Below, piece after piece: positions 25,090-35,106 of a DNA stretch of 64,000 nt. This DNA is from Saccharopolyspora rosea (lineage in GTDB: Bacteria > Actinomycetota > Actinomycetes > Mycobacteriales > Pseudonocardiaceae), in the NCBI RefSeq assembly GCF_025643595.1, contig NZ_CP102826.1, positions 5,580,001 to 5,644,000 on the forward strand. The letters run 5' to 3'. The stretch's first letter is position 1; every line of letters begins with the position of its first letter. Below the pieces are notes generated by a model. That model had not been told where the DNA came from, did no database searches, and saw only the letters and a list, made by a program, of their open reading frames with translations. A program made the position numbers and the translations under genes.

Positions 25090-26577
25090 TCAACGCGCGA
25101 CGATCTCGTAGTCCCGAGGATCCGCCTTTCGGGTGCGCAGCCAGTACTGCCAGGTGAAACCCGGCCACAGGGTGCGGTTGACGCCGTTCTGGTCGAGGTA
25201 CCAGCTGCGGCAGCCGCCCGCCGACCACACCGCGTCGTCGAGGTTCCCCTGGATCTCGGCGTTGAAGGCGTCCTGGACGGACTGCCGGACGTCGAGGTAG
25301 CCGATGTCACCACGGCACAGCGGCCGCAGGCAGCTGAGCACGTAGTTGATCTGCGACTCGATCATGAACACCACCGAGTTGTGCCCCAGTCCCGTGTTGG
25401 GACCGAGCAGGAAGAACAGGTTCGGGAACCCGGAGACGGTGATGCCCAGGTACGCCTCCATCCCCTCGCGCCAGGCGTCGCGCAGCTTGCGCCCGTCCCG
25501 GCCGATGATGTCGAGGTGGTCGAAGGCGTCGGTGACGTGGAAACCGGTGCCGAAGATGATCGCGTCCACCGGGTGCTCCTGGCCGTCGCCGGTGACCACG
25601 GAGTTCTCCCGGACCTCGGCCACGCCGCTGGTCACCAGGTCCACGTTGGACCGGTTGAGCGCCGGGTAGTAGTCGCTGGACAGCAGGATCCGCTTGCAGC
25701 CGATGGCGTAGTCGGGGGTGACCGCCTCGCGCACCCGCGGCTCCTTGATCGTCTTGCGGATGTTGCGCTTGGCCAGCCATTCGGCCAACTTGCCCGCGCG
25801 GCGGTTGAACACCGCGGCGAAGCGCAGTTCGAGCACCCAGTAGATCGCCGCGCGGGCGAGCCGCTGCAGCAGCGGCACGCGGCGGAACCAGGCGCGCACC
25901 CGCCGCGGGATCGGCCGGTCCGGTTTCGGCTGGATCCACGGTGGAGTGCGCTGGAACAGGTGCAGCCGGCGGACCCGCTCGGCGACGCGCGGCACGAACT
26001 GGATGGCGCTGGCTCCGGTGCCGACCACGGCCACGCGCTTGTCATCGAGGTCGTAGTCGTGGTTCCACTCGGCGGAGTGGAAGACCTCGCCTTCGAACCG
26101 CTCCAGACCGGGCAGTTCGGGGTAGCTGGGGATGTGCAGGGCGCCCACGCCGGACACCAGCGCCTGGCCGACGTACTCGGTGCCGTCCGCGGTGGACACC
26201 CGCCAGGTTCGGGTCTGCTCGTCGAACTCGGCACCGGTGAACTCGACGCCGTAGTGGATGTGCTCGCGCACCCGGTACTTGTCGGCGCAGTGCTCCAGGT
26301 AGTCGGAGATCTCCTGCTGCTCGGCGAACATCCTGGACCAGGACGGGTTCTGCTCGAAGGAGAAGGAGTACATCAGCGAGGGCACGTCGCAGGCGCATCC
26401 CGGGTAGGTGTTGTCCCGCCAGGTGCCGCCGAGGCCGTCGGCCTTCTCCAGCACCACGAAGTCGTCGATGCCGGCCTCCTTGAGCCGGATCGCCATGCCC
26501 AGCCCGGAGAACCCGGTACCCACGATGATCACTTTGGTCTGGTGTTCCCGCTGGTCCTGCGCTTTCCGCCGCACCAT
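25090..26577 (-). CDS. flavin-containing monooxygenase, Baeyer-Villiger type
   Basis: A 495-residue FAD/NADPH enzyme that inserts oxygen next to a ketone or oxidises a heteroatom. The first Rossmann motif is GTGFSGLG near residue 21, then GGTWRDNTYPGCACDVPS, typical of Baeyer-Villiger enzymes. The fingerprint FxGxxxHxxxW appears as FEGEVFHSAEW, and the NADPH motif as GTGASA. It is divergent from a TetR gene across an 81-bp region holding operator-like palindromes, so substrate-induced expression is likely. Natural substrate unknown. Confidence 0.92.
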   Translation of the reverse strand: MVRRKAQDQREHQTKVIIVGTGFSGLGMAIRLKEAGIDDFVVLEKADGLGGTWRDNTYPGCACDVPSLMYSFSFEQNPSWSRMFAEQQEISDYLEHCADKYRVREHIHYGVEFTGAEFDEQTRTWRVSTADGTEYVGQALVSGVGALHIPSYPELPGLERFEGEVFHSAEWNHDYDLDDKRVAVVGTGASAIQFVPRVAERVRRLHLFQRTPPWIQPKPDRPIPRRVRAWFRRVPLLQRLARAAIYWVLELRFAAVFNRRAGKLAEWLAKRNIRKTIKEPRVREAVTPDYAIGCKRILLSSDYYPALNRSNVDLVTSGVAEVRENSVVTGDGQEHPVDAIIFGTGFHVTDAFDHLDIIGRDGRKLRDAWREGMEAYLGITVSGFPNLFFLLGPNTGLGHNSVVFMIESQINYVLSCLRPLCRGDIGYLDVRQSVQDAFNAEIQGNLDDAVWSAGGCRSWYLDQNGVNRTLWPGFTWQYWLRTRKADPRDYEIVAR

Positions 26578-26607
26578 TCGGACCTCCTCTGGCAGGCCGC
26601 CGCCACG

Positions 26608-26635
26608 CTACTCGACAGTAGGCTACTACGAGTAG
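26608..26635. promoter_or_regulatory. operator-like palindromes between monooxygenase and TetR genes
   Basis: Two adjacent inverted repeats, CTACTCGACAGTAG (26608-26621) and the perfect CTACTACGAGTAG (26623-26635), sit midway between the divergent starts. They are plausible sites for the adjacent TetR protein, repressing both genes. A third imperfect copy, TTACTTGCGGTAG, follows at 26637-26649. Confidence 0.6.
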
Positions 26636-26658
26636 GTTACTTGCGGTAGGGTGTCCTC

Positions 26659-27276
26659 GTGGAATCGCAGCAGGTTCTCGGGACGACCTCGGGGCGCAGG
26701 CGGCTGAGCCGGGCCGAGCGGGAGCGGCAGATCCTGGCGGTGGCCGAGGAGGTGTTCGCCGCCGAGGGCTACCAGGCGACCTCGATGGACGAGATCGCGC
26801 AGCGCGTGGGGTTGTCCAAGCCGATGCTCTACGAGTACTTCGGCTCGAAGGAAGGGCTGCTGCTGGCCTGCCTGGAGAAGGCGAAGCGGGAACTGCTGGA
26901 GGCCACCACCACGGCCGCGGCGGGCGCCGACAGCGCGGAACGACTGCTGCACGACTGCCTGCTGGCGTTCTTCCGGTTCGGCGACGAGCACGCGCAGGCG
27001 TGGGCGCTGCTGCGCAACGAGTCGGCGTTGCCGAGCGCCTCGGTCCACTCGGAGTTGGAGGCGATCCGCATCCAGCAGACGGAGTTCACCGCCGGGCTGC
27101 TGCGGGTGGCGCGGCCGGATCTGGGGCAGGTGCAGGCGGAGGCGTTCGCGGAGTCGATCATCGGCGCGTGCGAGCGGCTCGCGCTGTGGCGGGAACGGCG
27201 CCCGGAAGTCAGCCCCGAAGAGGCGACCGAACACCTCATGGCGCTGCTGAGCGCGAGCCTCCTCGGCAGCGCTTGA
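26659..27276 (+). CDS. TetR-family transcriptional regulator
   Basis: A 205-residue regulator. The helix-turn-helix is at about residues 20-65 (ATSMDEIAQRVGLSKPMLYE then YFGSKEGLLLAC). The C-terminal ligand domain contains FRFGDEHAQAWALLRNESAL. It probably represses itself and the divergent monooxygenase through the palindromes between them. The GTG start lies 6 bp after TAGGGT (26647-26652), a -10-like hexamer, so the mRNA may be leaderless. Confidence 0.9.
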   Translation: MESQQVLGTTSGRRRLSRAERERQILAVAEEVFAAEGYQATSMDEIAQRVGLSKPMLYEYFGSKEGLLLACLEKAKRELLEATTTAAAGADSAERLLHDCLLAFFRFGDEHAQAWALLRNESALPSASVHSELEAIRIQQTEFTAGLLRVARPDLGQVQAEAFAESIIGACERLALWRERRPEVSPEEATEHLMALLSASLLGSA

Positions 27277-27499
27277 TTCACTCCTTCGGGGATTCCCGGC
27301 TCTGATCGGGTCAAGATCGAGGTCACGCGGTCCGATAGGGAGCGCGTTGGTCGTCCCCCGTCGTCGCTACCAGGTCCCACGCCTTCCCGCCGGTCGGGCG
27401 GTGGGTGGACGGCCCGATCGTGCGCCAGCCCCGGTGGCCGGATGTCCGGCCGCCGGGGCGGTCGCCGTGCCAACACGCCAACCCCAAGGAGAACTGATC

Positions 27500-28306
27500 T
27501 TGCGCCCCTGGACCACGCGCACAGTGCAGATGGCCGTTGTGGCCGCGGGGTTCGCCGCAGTCGGAACCGGAACCGCGTCCGCCGCCCAGGCCCCCGACGT
27601 TCCGGATCTGTCGACCGTCCCGGACGACATCGGGTTCACGGCCCCGGCGGACGCCTGCCGGATCCAGGAGGGTCCGGGCTACGGCCCCACCAAGGCCCCC
27701 TGCGTGGACGCCCAGCTGCACGCGAGCTCCCCGAACGTGATCAAGAAGGTGGGCGCGGACATCGCGACCACCGCGCACGACGTGGCCGGTGACCTGCAGG
27801 ACGGTCGCCCGCCGCTGTCCGCGGAGAAGGTGAACCGGGTGCTCGGGCACGTCGCGTCCGGAGCCAACGACGTCCAGCGCCTGACCAAGACCCGGCCGAC
27901 CGTCGGCGTCAAGGCCACTCCCGAGCACGTCGGCCTGTTCCAGGAGAAGCACCCCGGTTCGGGCCGCCTGGTCGACGCCGAGGTGGGCCCGCGCGAACCC
28001 GGCCACGAGGGCGTGTCCGCGGTGGACACCGCGGTCGACGCGACGGTCATGCAGGGATTCCGCTCCACACCGCTGAACCCGGTGGGCGCGGTCACCCCGG
28101 CGCTCCAGGACACCCCGTTGCAGGACGAGCCGGTGACGTTGCCGGTGGAGCGGATCGCGCCGATCGCGGGCCAGGTGCCCGGGGTCCGCGAGCTCGGGCA
28201 CGGCCCGGGGGCCGCCGTCCGGGACGCGGCCGGCACGCTCGGCCAGCAGCTGTCGCAGTCGGCCCAGCCGGTCACCAGGATGGCCGGGCAGCTGCCGCTG
28301 AACTGA
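27500..28306 (+). CDS. secreted protein of unknown function
   Basis: A 268-residue protein with a signal peptide (residues 1 to about 30, ending TASAA). The mature part is rich in Val, Pro, Asp and Gly, with two cysteines (ADACRIQEG and KAPCVDAQL) that may form a disulfide. No enzyme motif or repeat domain is recognised. The TTG start is chosen because AAGGAG lies 8 bp upstream; the longer frame from 27347 would mask the signal peptide. A strong hairpin follows the stop. Confidence 0.72.
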   Translation: MRPWTTRTVQMAVVAAGFAAVGTGTASAAQAPDVPDLSTVPDDIGFTAPADACRIQEGPGYGPTKAPCVDAQLHASSPNVIKKVGADIATTAHDVAGDLQDGRPPLSAEKVNRVLGHVASGANDVQRLTKTRPTVGVKATPEHVGLFQEKHPGSGRLVDAEVGPREPGHEGVSAVDTAVDATVMQGFRSTPLNPVGAVTPALQDTPLQDEPVTLPVERIAPIAGQVPGVRELGHGPGAAVRDAAGTLGQQLSQSAQPVTRMAGQLPLN

Positions 28307-28313
28307 CCTCGTC

Positions 28314-28351
28314 GCGAAGGCGCCGGGCCCGCGCGGGCCCGGCGCCTTCGC
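28314..28351. terminator. GC-rich bidirectional terminator hairpin
   Basis: A perfect 38-bp palindrome with arms GCGAAGGCGCCGGGCCCGC, between the convergent secreted-protein gene and fadB. It has no T tract. It is unrelated to the 48-bp family. Confidence 0.8.
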
Positions 28352-28358
28352 GTGTCGG

Positions 28359-30572
28359 TCACGCCGCGGTGGCGGCGACGATGTCGGAGTCCGGCTCTCC
28401 CGCGTCGAACGGCTCACCCGCCTCGGCCCTGGCGACCAACGAGGCCGGCGGGTCGAAGCGGTCGCCGTAGCGTTCGGCGAGTTCCCGGGCCCTGGCGACG
28501 AAACCGCGCAGGCCGCCCGGGTAGCCGTTCATGTACTGCACCACGCCACCGGTCCACGGCGGGAATCCGATGCCGAGGATGGAGCCGACGTTGGCGTCCG
28601 GGACCGACGTCAGGACGCCTTCGTCGAAGCACTTGACCGTTTCCAGCGCCTCGGCGAACAGCATGCGTTCTTCGAGGTCGACGAGGTCCACTTCGGACGG
28701 ATCGCGGTCGGTGGCGAAGTGCCCGGCGAGTTCCGGCCACAGCCCGACGCGCTTGCCGTCGGCGTAGTCGTAGAAGCCGGCGCCCGCGGAACGGCCCTTG
28801 CGGCCGAACTCCTCGACCATGCGGTCCAGCACGCCGTCGGCCGGGTGCGGCGTCCAGGTGCCGCCCGCCTCCTCGACCGCGCGCCTGGTCTCGTTCCGGA
28901 TCTTGCGGGGCAGGGTCAGGGTGAGCTCGTCGAACAGTTGCAGCGCCGGGGCCGGGAAACCGGCCTGCGCCGACGCCTGTTCGATGGACGCCGGGTGCAC
29001 GCCCTCGGCCAGCATCGCCACGGCCTCGTTGAGGAACGTGCCGATGACCCGGCTGGTGAAGAAGCCGCGGCTGTCGTTGACCACGATCGGCGTCTTGGCG
29101 ATCTGCCGCACCACGTCGAAGGCCCGCGCCAGCGCGCGGTCGCTGGTGCGTTCCCCGCGGATGATCTCCACCAGCGGCATCTTGTCGACCGGGGAGAAGA
29201 AGTGCAGGCCGATGAAGTCCTCGCTGCGGCGCACCCCTTCGGCCAGCGAGGTGATCGGCAGCGTCGAGGTGTTCGAGCAGATCAGCGCGTCACCGTCGAC
29301 GACGTCCTGCACCTCGGCGTAGACCTGGTGCTTGATCTTCGGGTCCTCGAAGACCGCCTCGATGACCAGGTCGCAGCCGGCCAGGGGTTCCACCGAGTCG
29401 GTCGGGGTGATGCGGGCCAGCAGCTCGTCGCGCTTGGCCTCGGTGGAGCGGCCCTTGGCGATCGCCTTGTCGAGCAGCGTCGCCGAGTACTGCTTGCCCT
29501 TCTCCGCCGCGTCCAGCGAGATGTCCTTGATGACGACCTGCATGCCCGCCTTGGCGCACACGTAGGCGATGCCCGCGCCCATCATGCCGCCGCCGAGGAC
29601 CGCGACCTTGCTCGCCTTCCACTCTGGTTCGGCGCTGGGTCGGCTGCCGCCGGAGTTGACGTGCTGCAGGTCGAAGAAGAACGCCTTGGTCATGTTCTTC
29701 GACGTCTGCCCGCACACCAGCTCCAGGAAGTAGCGGCCCTCGATCCGCAGCGCGGTGTCGACGTCGACCTGCGCGCCCTCCACGGCCGCGCACAGGATGT
29801 TCTCCGGCGCGGGCAGCGGGGCGCCCTTGAGCTGCTTGCGCAGGTTCGCCGGGAAGGCGGGCAGGTTGGCGGCGAACTTGGGGTTCGACGGCGCGCCACC
29901 GGGGATCTTGTAGCCGGGGCGGTCCCACGGCTGGGCGGACTCGGGATTGGCCCGGATCCACTCCTTGGCGCGGGAGAGCAGCTGCTCCGGCGAGTCGACG
30001 AGCTCGTCGACGATGCCGACCTCGACGGCTTTCTCCGGACGCAGCCGCTGCCCCTGCAGCAGCACGTTCAGCAGCGCCTCGGCGATGCCGAGCAGTCGGA
30101 CGGAGCGCACCACTCCCCCGGCACCGGGCGACAGGCCGAGCGTCGCCTCGGGGAGCCCGAAACGCGCGTCGGGGGTGTTCAGCGCGATGCGGCGGTGGCA
30201 GGCCAGGGCGATCTCCAGGCCGCCGCCGAGCGCGGTGCCGTTGAGGGCGGCCACGACCGGGACGCCGAGCGTTTCGAGCTTGCGCAGCAGTCGCTTGTTG
30301 GTTTCCACGGTCTCGGCGACCTGTTCGGCGTTGCCGGGTCGGGCGTGGACGAGCTCGCGCAGGTCGCCGCCGGCGAAGAAGGTCTTCTTGGCGGAGGTGA
30401 CGACCACCCCCGTGACGTTGTCGCGTTCGGACTCCAGGCGCTGCAGGGTCTGCTCCATCGAGCGCAGGTAGCGCTCGTTCATGGTGTTGGCCTGCTGCTG
30501 CGGGTCGTCCAGGGTGAGCACGACGATGCCGTCGGCGTCGGACTCCCAGCGGATGGTGTTCTGCTCGCTCAT
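28359..30572 (-). CDS. fadB: fatty-acid oxidation complex alpha subunit (enoyl-CoA hydratase/3-hydroxyacyl-CoA dehydrogenase)
   Basis: A 737-residue bifunctional beta-oxidation enzyme. The crotonase domain occupies about residues 10-200 (TFFAGGDLRELV and LNGTALGGGLEIALAC form the oxyanion hole and active site). The NAD domain begins with KVAVLGGGMMGAGIAYVCAK near residue 320, followed by the two helical 3-hydroxyacyl-CoA dehydrogenase modules. It hydrates trans-enoyl-CoA and oxidises the product. It lies 14 bp after the thiolase, completing a fadA-fadB operon. Confidence 0.94.
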   Translation of the reverse strand: MSEQNTIRWESDADGIVVLTLDDPQQQANTMNERYLRSMEQTLQRLESERDNVTGVVVTSAKKTFFAGGDLRELVHARPGNAEQVAETVETNKRLLRKLETLGVPVVAALNGTALGGGLEIALACHRRIALNTPDARFGLPEATLGLSPGAGGVVRSVRLLGIAEALLNVLLQGQRLRPEKAVEVGIVDELVDSPEQLLSRAKEWIRANPESAQPWDRPGYKIPGGAPSNPKFAANLPAFPANLRKQLKGAPLPAPENILCAAVEGAQVDVDTALRIEGRYFLELVCGQTSKNMTKAFFFDLQHVNSGGSRPSAEPEWKASKVAVLGGGMMGAGIAYVCAKAGMQVVIKDISLDAAEKGKQYSATLLDKAIAKGRSTEAKRDELLARITPTDSVEPLAGCDLVIEAVFEDPKIKHQVYAEVQDVVDGDALICSNTSTLPITSLAEGVRRSEDFIGLHFFSPVDKMPLVEIIRGERTSDRALARAFDVVRQIAKTPIVVNDSRGFFTSRVIGTFLNEAVAMLAEGVHPASIEQASAQAGFPAPALQLFDELTLTLPRKIRNETRRAVEEAGGTWTPHPADGVLDRMVEEFGRKGRSAGAGFYDYADGKRVGLWPELAGHFATDRDPSEVDLVDLEERMLFAEALETVKCFDEGVLTSVPDANVGSILGIGFPPWTGGVVQYMNGYPGGLRGFVARARELAERYGDRFDPPASLVARAEAGEPFDAGEPDSDIVAATAA

Positions 30573-30586
30573 GTGTGATGTGTCCT

Positions 30587-31801
<1,215 letters not shown>

Positions 31802-31843
31802 GTGTGGCGTGCCTCCTCGTTGCGGCAGGTGCTCCACTCAGAG

Positions 31844-31864
31844 TGTTACACCGGGACTGTCACA
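31844..31864. promoter_or_regulatory. operator-like 21-mer upstream of fadA
   Basis: Starts TGTTACACCG and ends TGTCACA. It is 17/21 identical to the sequence at 43692-43712 before merR and the CoA transferase. A TTGACT on the minus strand (31864-31869) next to it could be the fadA -35. Candidate binding site of the MerR-type regulator at 43737. Confidence 0.6.
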
Positions 31865-31888
31865 GTCAATGCCCTGTCCCGGTGGGTG

Positions 31889-31994
31889 GAGGAAGGGAAC
31901 TTTTCTGTCATCCACGGGGACGGGACGGGATGAGGAAGGGAACTTTCCTGTCACTGACAGGGGCCGCGGCGCGGAGAAGGGAACCTTCCTGTCA
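31889..31994 (+). repeat. cluster of three half-elements
   Basis: Left-arm halves at 31889-31910, 31932-31953 and 31974-31994, all in one orientation (GAGGAAGGGAACTTTTCTGT type), separated by 21 and 20 bp. None has a right arm before the next. Confidence 0.8.
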
Positions 31995-32011
31995 TCGCAC
32001 GACGAGCGGTG

Positions 32012-32059
32012 GAAGAAGGGAACCTTCCTTCCACATGTGACAGGAAGGTTCCCTTCCTC
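32012..32059. repeat. 48-bp palindromic element overlapping the lctP stop
   Basis: GAAGAAGGGAACCTTCCTT, centre CCACATGTGA, CAGGAAGGTTCCCTTCCTC. Its right end supplies two bases of the leftward lctP stop codon (TGAGGAAGGG). Confidence 0.88.
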
Positions 32060-33638
32060 ACACCACCATCCACCCGAGCACGGGCAGCGACTGCAGGTAG
32101 ACCAGAACGCACATGAGGAATAGGAACGCCAGGCTCCAGGGCAGCACGCGGCGGAAGATGTCGCCCTCCCGGCCGGTCATCCCGACGGCGCCCGCGGCGA
32201 TGGCGAGGTTCTGCGGGGAGATCATCTTGCCCAGCACTCCGCCGGAGCCGTTGGCGGCCGCGGCCAGCAGCGGGTCGATCCCGGCCCGGTGGGCCGCGGT
32301 GACCTGCAGCGCGCCGAACAGCGAGTTGGAGGACGTGTCGGAGCCGGTGACGGCGGTTCCGAGCCAGCCGAGCACCGGTGAAACCAGGGCGAACAGGCCC
32401 CCGATGGCGGCCATCCAGGTGCCGAGGGTGGCGGTCTGGCCGGAGGTGTTCATGACGTAGGCGATGGCCAGCACGGACATCACGGTCACGATCGGCCACT
32501 TCAGCTGCACGTACGTGCCGCCGTAGCGGGCGGCGGCGACGCGTGGCGGGACGCCGATGGCCGGGATGGTGAGCAGTCCGGCGATCAGCAGCAGGGTCCC
32601 GGCGTTGGTGAGCCAGTTGAAGTTGAACTCGACGAGGGACACCGGTTTGCCCGCCGGGTCGAGGACGTGGAGGCCGGGCCAGTGGAACTTGAGCGTGACC
32701 TTGTCGAGGACGCCGGCGACCGGGCCGAGTTGGGCGACCACGAAGACGACGATGATGATCAGGTAGGGCAGGTAGGCGCGGAACACCTCGCCGCGCTCGT
32801 CGGGTTCGGGCAGTGTCGATGTGCCGGGCGGGGTCCAGACCCGCAGCAGCACGACGGTCGCCCCCGCCGACGCGAGGGCGGCGATGATGTCGGTCAGCGG
32901 TACGGACACGAAGTTGGCCGCGGCGAACTGCACGGCGGCGAAGCTCAGTCCGCACACCAGCGTCGCGGGCAGGGTCTGCCGCACACCGCGGAATCCGTCG
33001 ATGATCCCCACGAGCACCAGGGGCACGAACAGGGCGAGGCCGGGGGTTTGGCGCCCGGTCATGGCCCCGAGTTGTCCGAGGGGCAGGCCGCTGACGCTCG
33101 CGAGCGTCACGAGCGGGGCGGCCAGGGCGCCGAAGGCGACCGGCGCGGTGTTGGACACCAGCGACACCACGGCGGAGGTGACGGGGCTGAACCCCAGCGC
33201 CAGCAGCATCACCGTCGTGATGGCCACCGGTGTGCCGAACCCGGCCAGCGCCTCCAGCAGCGCACCGAAGCAGAACGCGATGATGACCGCCTGGATGCGG
33301 CGGTCCCCGCTGATGCGGGAGAACGATCGCTGCAGCACGTCGAAATGCCCGCTGGCGACGGTCATGTTGTGGATCCAGATGGCGTTGATGACGATCCACA
33401 GGATCGGGAAGAACCCGAACGCCGCGCCCAACGTGGCCGACAGCAGGGCCTGGTCCACGGGCATCGGGTAGACGAGGACGGCGACCAGCACCGAGACCAC
33501 GAGCGCGATCAGCGACGCTTTCCAGGCCGTCATCCGGACGATGCCGAGCAGCGCGAACAGGACGAGCAGGGGCAGCGAGGCGGCCAGCGCGCTCCAGCCG
33601 AGCGAGCCGAGCAGCGGGTCGAGGATCTGTCGGTACAC
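32058..33638 (-). CDS. lctP: L-lactate permease
   Basis: A 526-residue LctP-family transporter with about 13 helices that imports L-lactate and often glycolate with protons. Characteristic segments are GFFPILWIVINAIWIHNMTV and AFCFGALLEALAGFGTPVAI near residue 135, then SNTAPVAFGALAAPL. GTG at 33638 is chosen because AAGGGA lies 6 bp upstream; a GTG two codons earlier is too close to that site. It follows glcF by 154 bp on the same strand, matching a lactate/glycolate oxidation locus. Confidence 0.9.
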   Translation of the reverse strand: MYRQILDPLLGSLGWSALAASLPLLVLFALLGIVRMTAWKASLIALVVSVLVAVLVYPMPVDQALLSATLGAAFGFFPILWIVINAIWIHNMTVASGHFDVLQRSFSRISGDRRIQAVIIAFCFGALLEALAGFGTPVAITTVMLLALGFSPVTSAVVSLVSNTAPVAFGALAAPLVTLASVSGLPLGQLGAMTGRQTPGLALFVPLVLVGIIDGFRGVRQTLPATLVCGLSFAAVQFAAANFVSVPLTDIIAALASAGATVVLLRVWTPPGTSTLPEPDERGEVFRAYLPYLIIIVVFVVAQLGPVAGVLDKVTLKFHWPGLHVLDPAGKPVSLVEFNFNWLTNAGTLLLIAGLLTIPAIGVPPRVAAARYGGTYVQLKWPIVTVMSVLAIAYVMNTSGQTATLGTWMAAIGGLFALVSPVLGWLGTAVTGSDTSSNSLFGALQVTAAHRAGIDPLLAAAANGSGGVLGKMISPQNLAIAAGAVGMTGREGDIFRRVLPWSLAFLFLMCVLVYLQSLPVLGWMVV

Positions 33639-33792
33639 GGCCACTCCCTTGGGGACTCTCGCACCGAGGAGGGCAAAACATAACGCCTCGCGACGCATGA
33701 CGACAGGGGCGCCGCGTCCGCGGCTCGTGCCCGGAGTGGCCGCACCGACCGGGTCCGCGGTGGGACGGGGCCACCGTCCCACCGCGGACCGT

Positions 33793-35106
33793 TCAGCCGC
33801 GCAGCAGCGGTGCCGCTCCGAGGCCGCGCAGCGAGGCGTCGAGGACCTGGACGGTGTGGGCCATGGCGAGGTGCTCGCCGCGGCGTTCGAGTGCGGTGCG
33901 GATCTGCATCGAGCACCCGGGGTTGGCCGTGACGAGGAGTTGGGCGCCGGTCTGGAGCACGTTGTCCGCCTTGCGGTCGCCGAGTTCCCGGGCGGCTTCG
34001 GGTTGCAGCAGGTTGTAGACGCCCGCCGAGCCGCAGCACAGCTCCGCCCGGTTGATCTCCCTGACCTCCAGTTCCGGGATACCGCGCAGCAGTTCCCTCG
34101 GCTGGGCTCGGATGCCCTGGCCGTGGGCCAGGTGGCACGCGTCGTGGTAGGCGACCCGGACGGGCACGGGGTGTCGTTCGGCGGCGGGGCCGAGTTCGAC
34201 GAGCAGTTCGGCGATGTCGCGCACCCGCGCGGAGAACCGTTCGGCCTTCGCGGCGTATTCGGGGTCGTCGCGCAGCAGGCGCGGGTACTCCTTGAGCGTC
34301 GAACCGCAGCCCGCCGAGTTGATGACCACGTAGTCCACGTCGGACCGTTCGAAGGTGTCGAGCATGGCCCGCGCGAACCGCACGGCTTCGGCTTCGCGCC
34401 CGGAGTGCTCGCTGAGCGCTCCGCAGCACCCCTGGGCGGGCGGGATCACCACGTCGCAGCCCTCGGCGGCCAGGATGCGGGCGGTCGCGGCGTTGACGTC
34501 CGGGAAGAACGCGCTCTGCACGCACCCGGTGACCATGCCGACGACCGCGCGCCGCCTGCCGCGGGCGGGCAGCCGGTGACCGAGCTTGTCCGCGCGGCGG
34601 ATCGGTGGTGCCAACGACTCCATGGCCTGGAGGTTCTGCGGGAGCTTGGCCAACAGCCCGGTGCGCTTGAGCAGGCGGGCCAGCCCGGAACGTTGGTAGA
34701 GGGCCAGCGGGCCGCGCAGCGCCTTCAGCCGCCGCGGGTAGGGGAAGAGGCTGAAGATGGCGCCGCGCAGCAGTTTCTCCCAGCGGCCGCGTTCGTGGTG
34801 GCGTTCCACCTGAGCCCGGGTTTCGGTGATGAGCGTGCCGTACTGGACACCGGACGGGCAGGCGGTCACGCAGGCCATGCAGCCCAGGCAGGCGTCGAAG
34901 TGGCCGACCATGGTGTCGGTCATGGGTTCGCCTTCGAGCCCCTCCTTCATCAGGTAGATGCGACCGCGCGGCGAGTCCATCTCCTCGCCCCACAGCTCGT
35001 AGGTGGGGCAGGTCGGCAGGCAGAATCCGCAGTGCACGCAGTCGTCGATGAGTTCGGACTGCGGCGGGTGGTGCGCGTCGAACGCGCCGGGGCGGGCCTC
35101 GGTCAT
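33793..35106 (-). CDS. glcF: glycolate/lactate oxidase iron-sulfur subunit
   Basis: A 437-residue protein with two N-terminal 4Fe-4S motifs (DCVHCGFCLPTCPTYELWG and FDACLGCMACVTACPSG) followed by two CCG domains (CCGALSEHSG and ELCCGSAGVYN; also SAGCGSTLKE). It passes electrons from the flavin subunits to the membrane. The ATG overlaps the glcE stop (ATGA). Whether the complex uses glycolate or D-lactate cannot be told; the lctP neighbour favours lactate-type substrates. Confidence 0.92.
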   Translation of the reverse strand: MTEARPGAFDAHHPPQSELIDDCVHCGFCLPTCPTYELWGEEMDSPRGRIYLMKEGLEGEPMTDTMVGHFDACLGCMACVTACPSGVQYGTLITETRAQVERHHERGRWEKLLRGAIFSLFPYPRRLKALRGPLALYQRSGLARLLKRTGLLAKLPQNLQAMESLAPPIRRADKLGHRLPARGRRRAVVGMVTGCVQSAFFPDVNAATARILAAEGCDVVIPPAQGCCGALSEHSGREAEAVRFARAMLDTFERSDVDYVVINSAGCGSTLKEYPRLLRDDPEYAAKAERFSARVRDIAELLVELGPAAERHPVPVRVAYHDACHLAHGQGIRAQPRELLRGIPELEVREINRAELCCGSAGVYNLLQPEAARELGDRKADNVLQTGAQLLVTANPGCSMQIRTALERRGEHLAMAHTVQVLDASLRGLGAAPLLRG

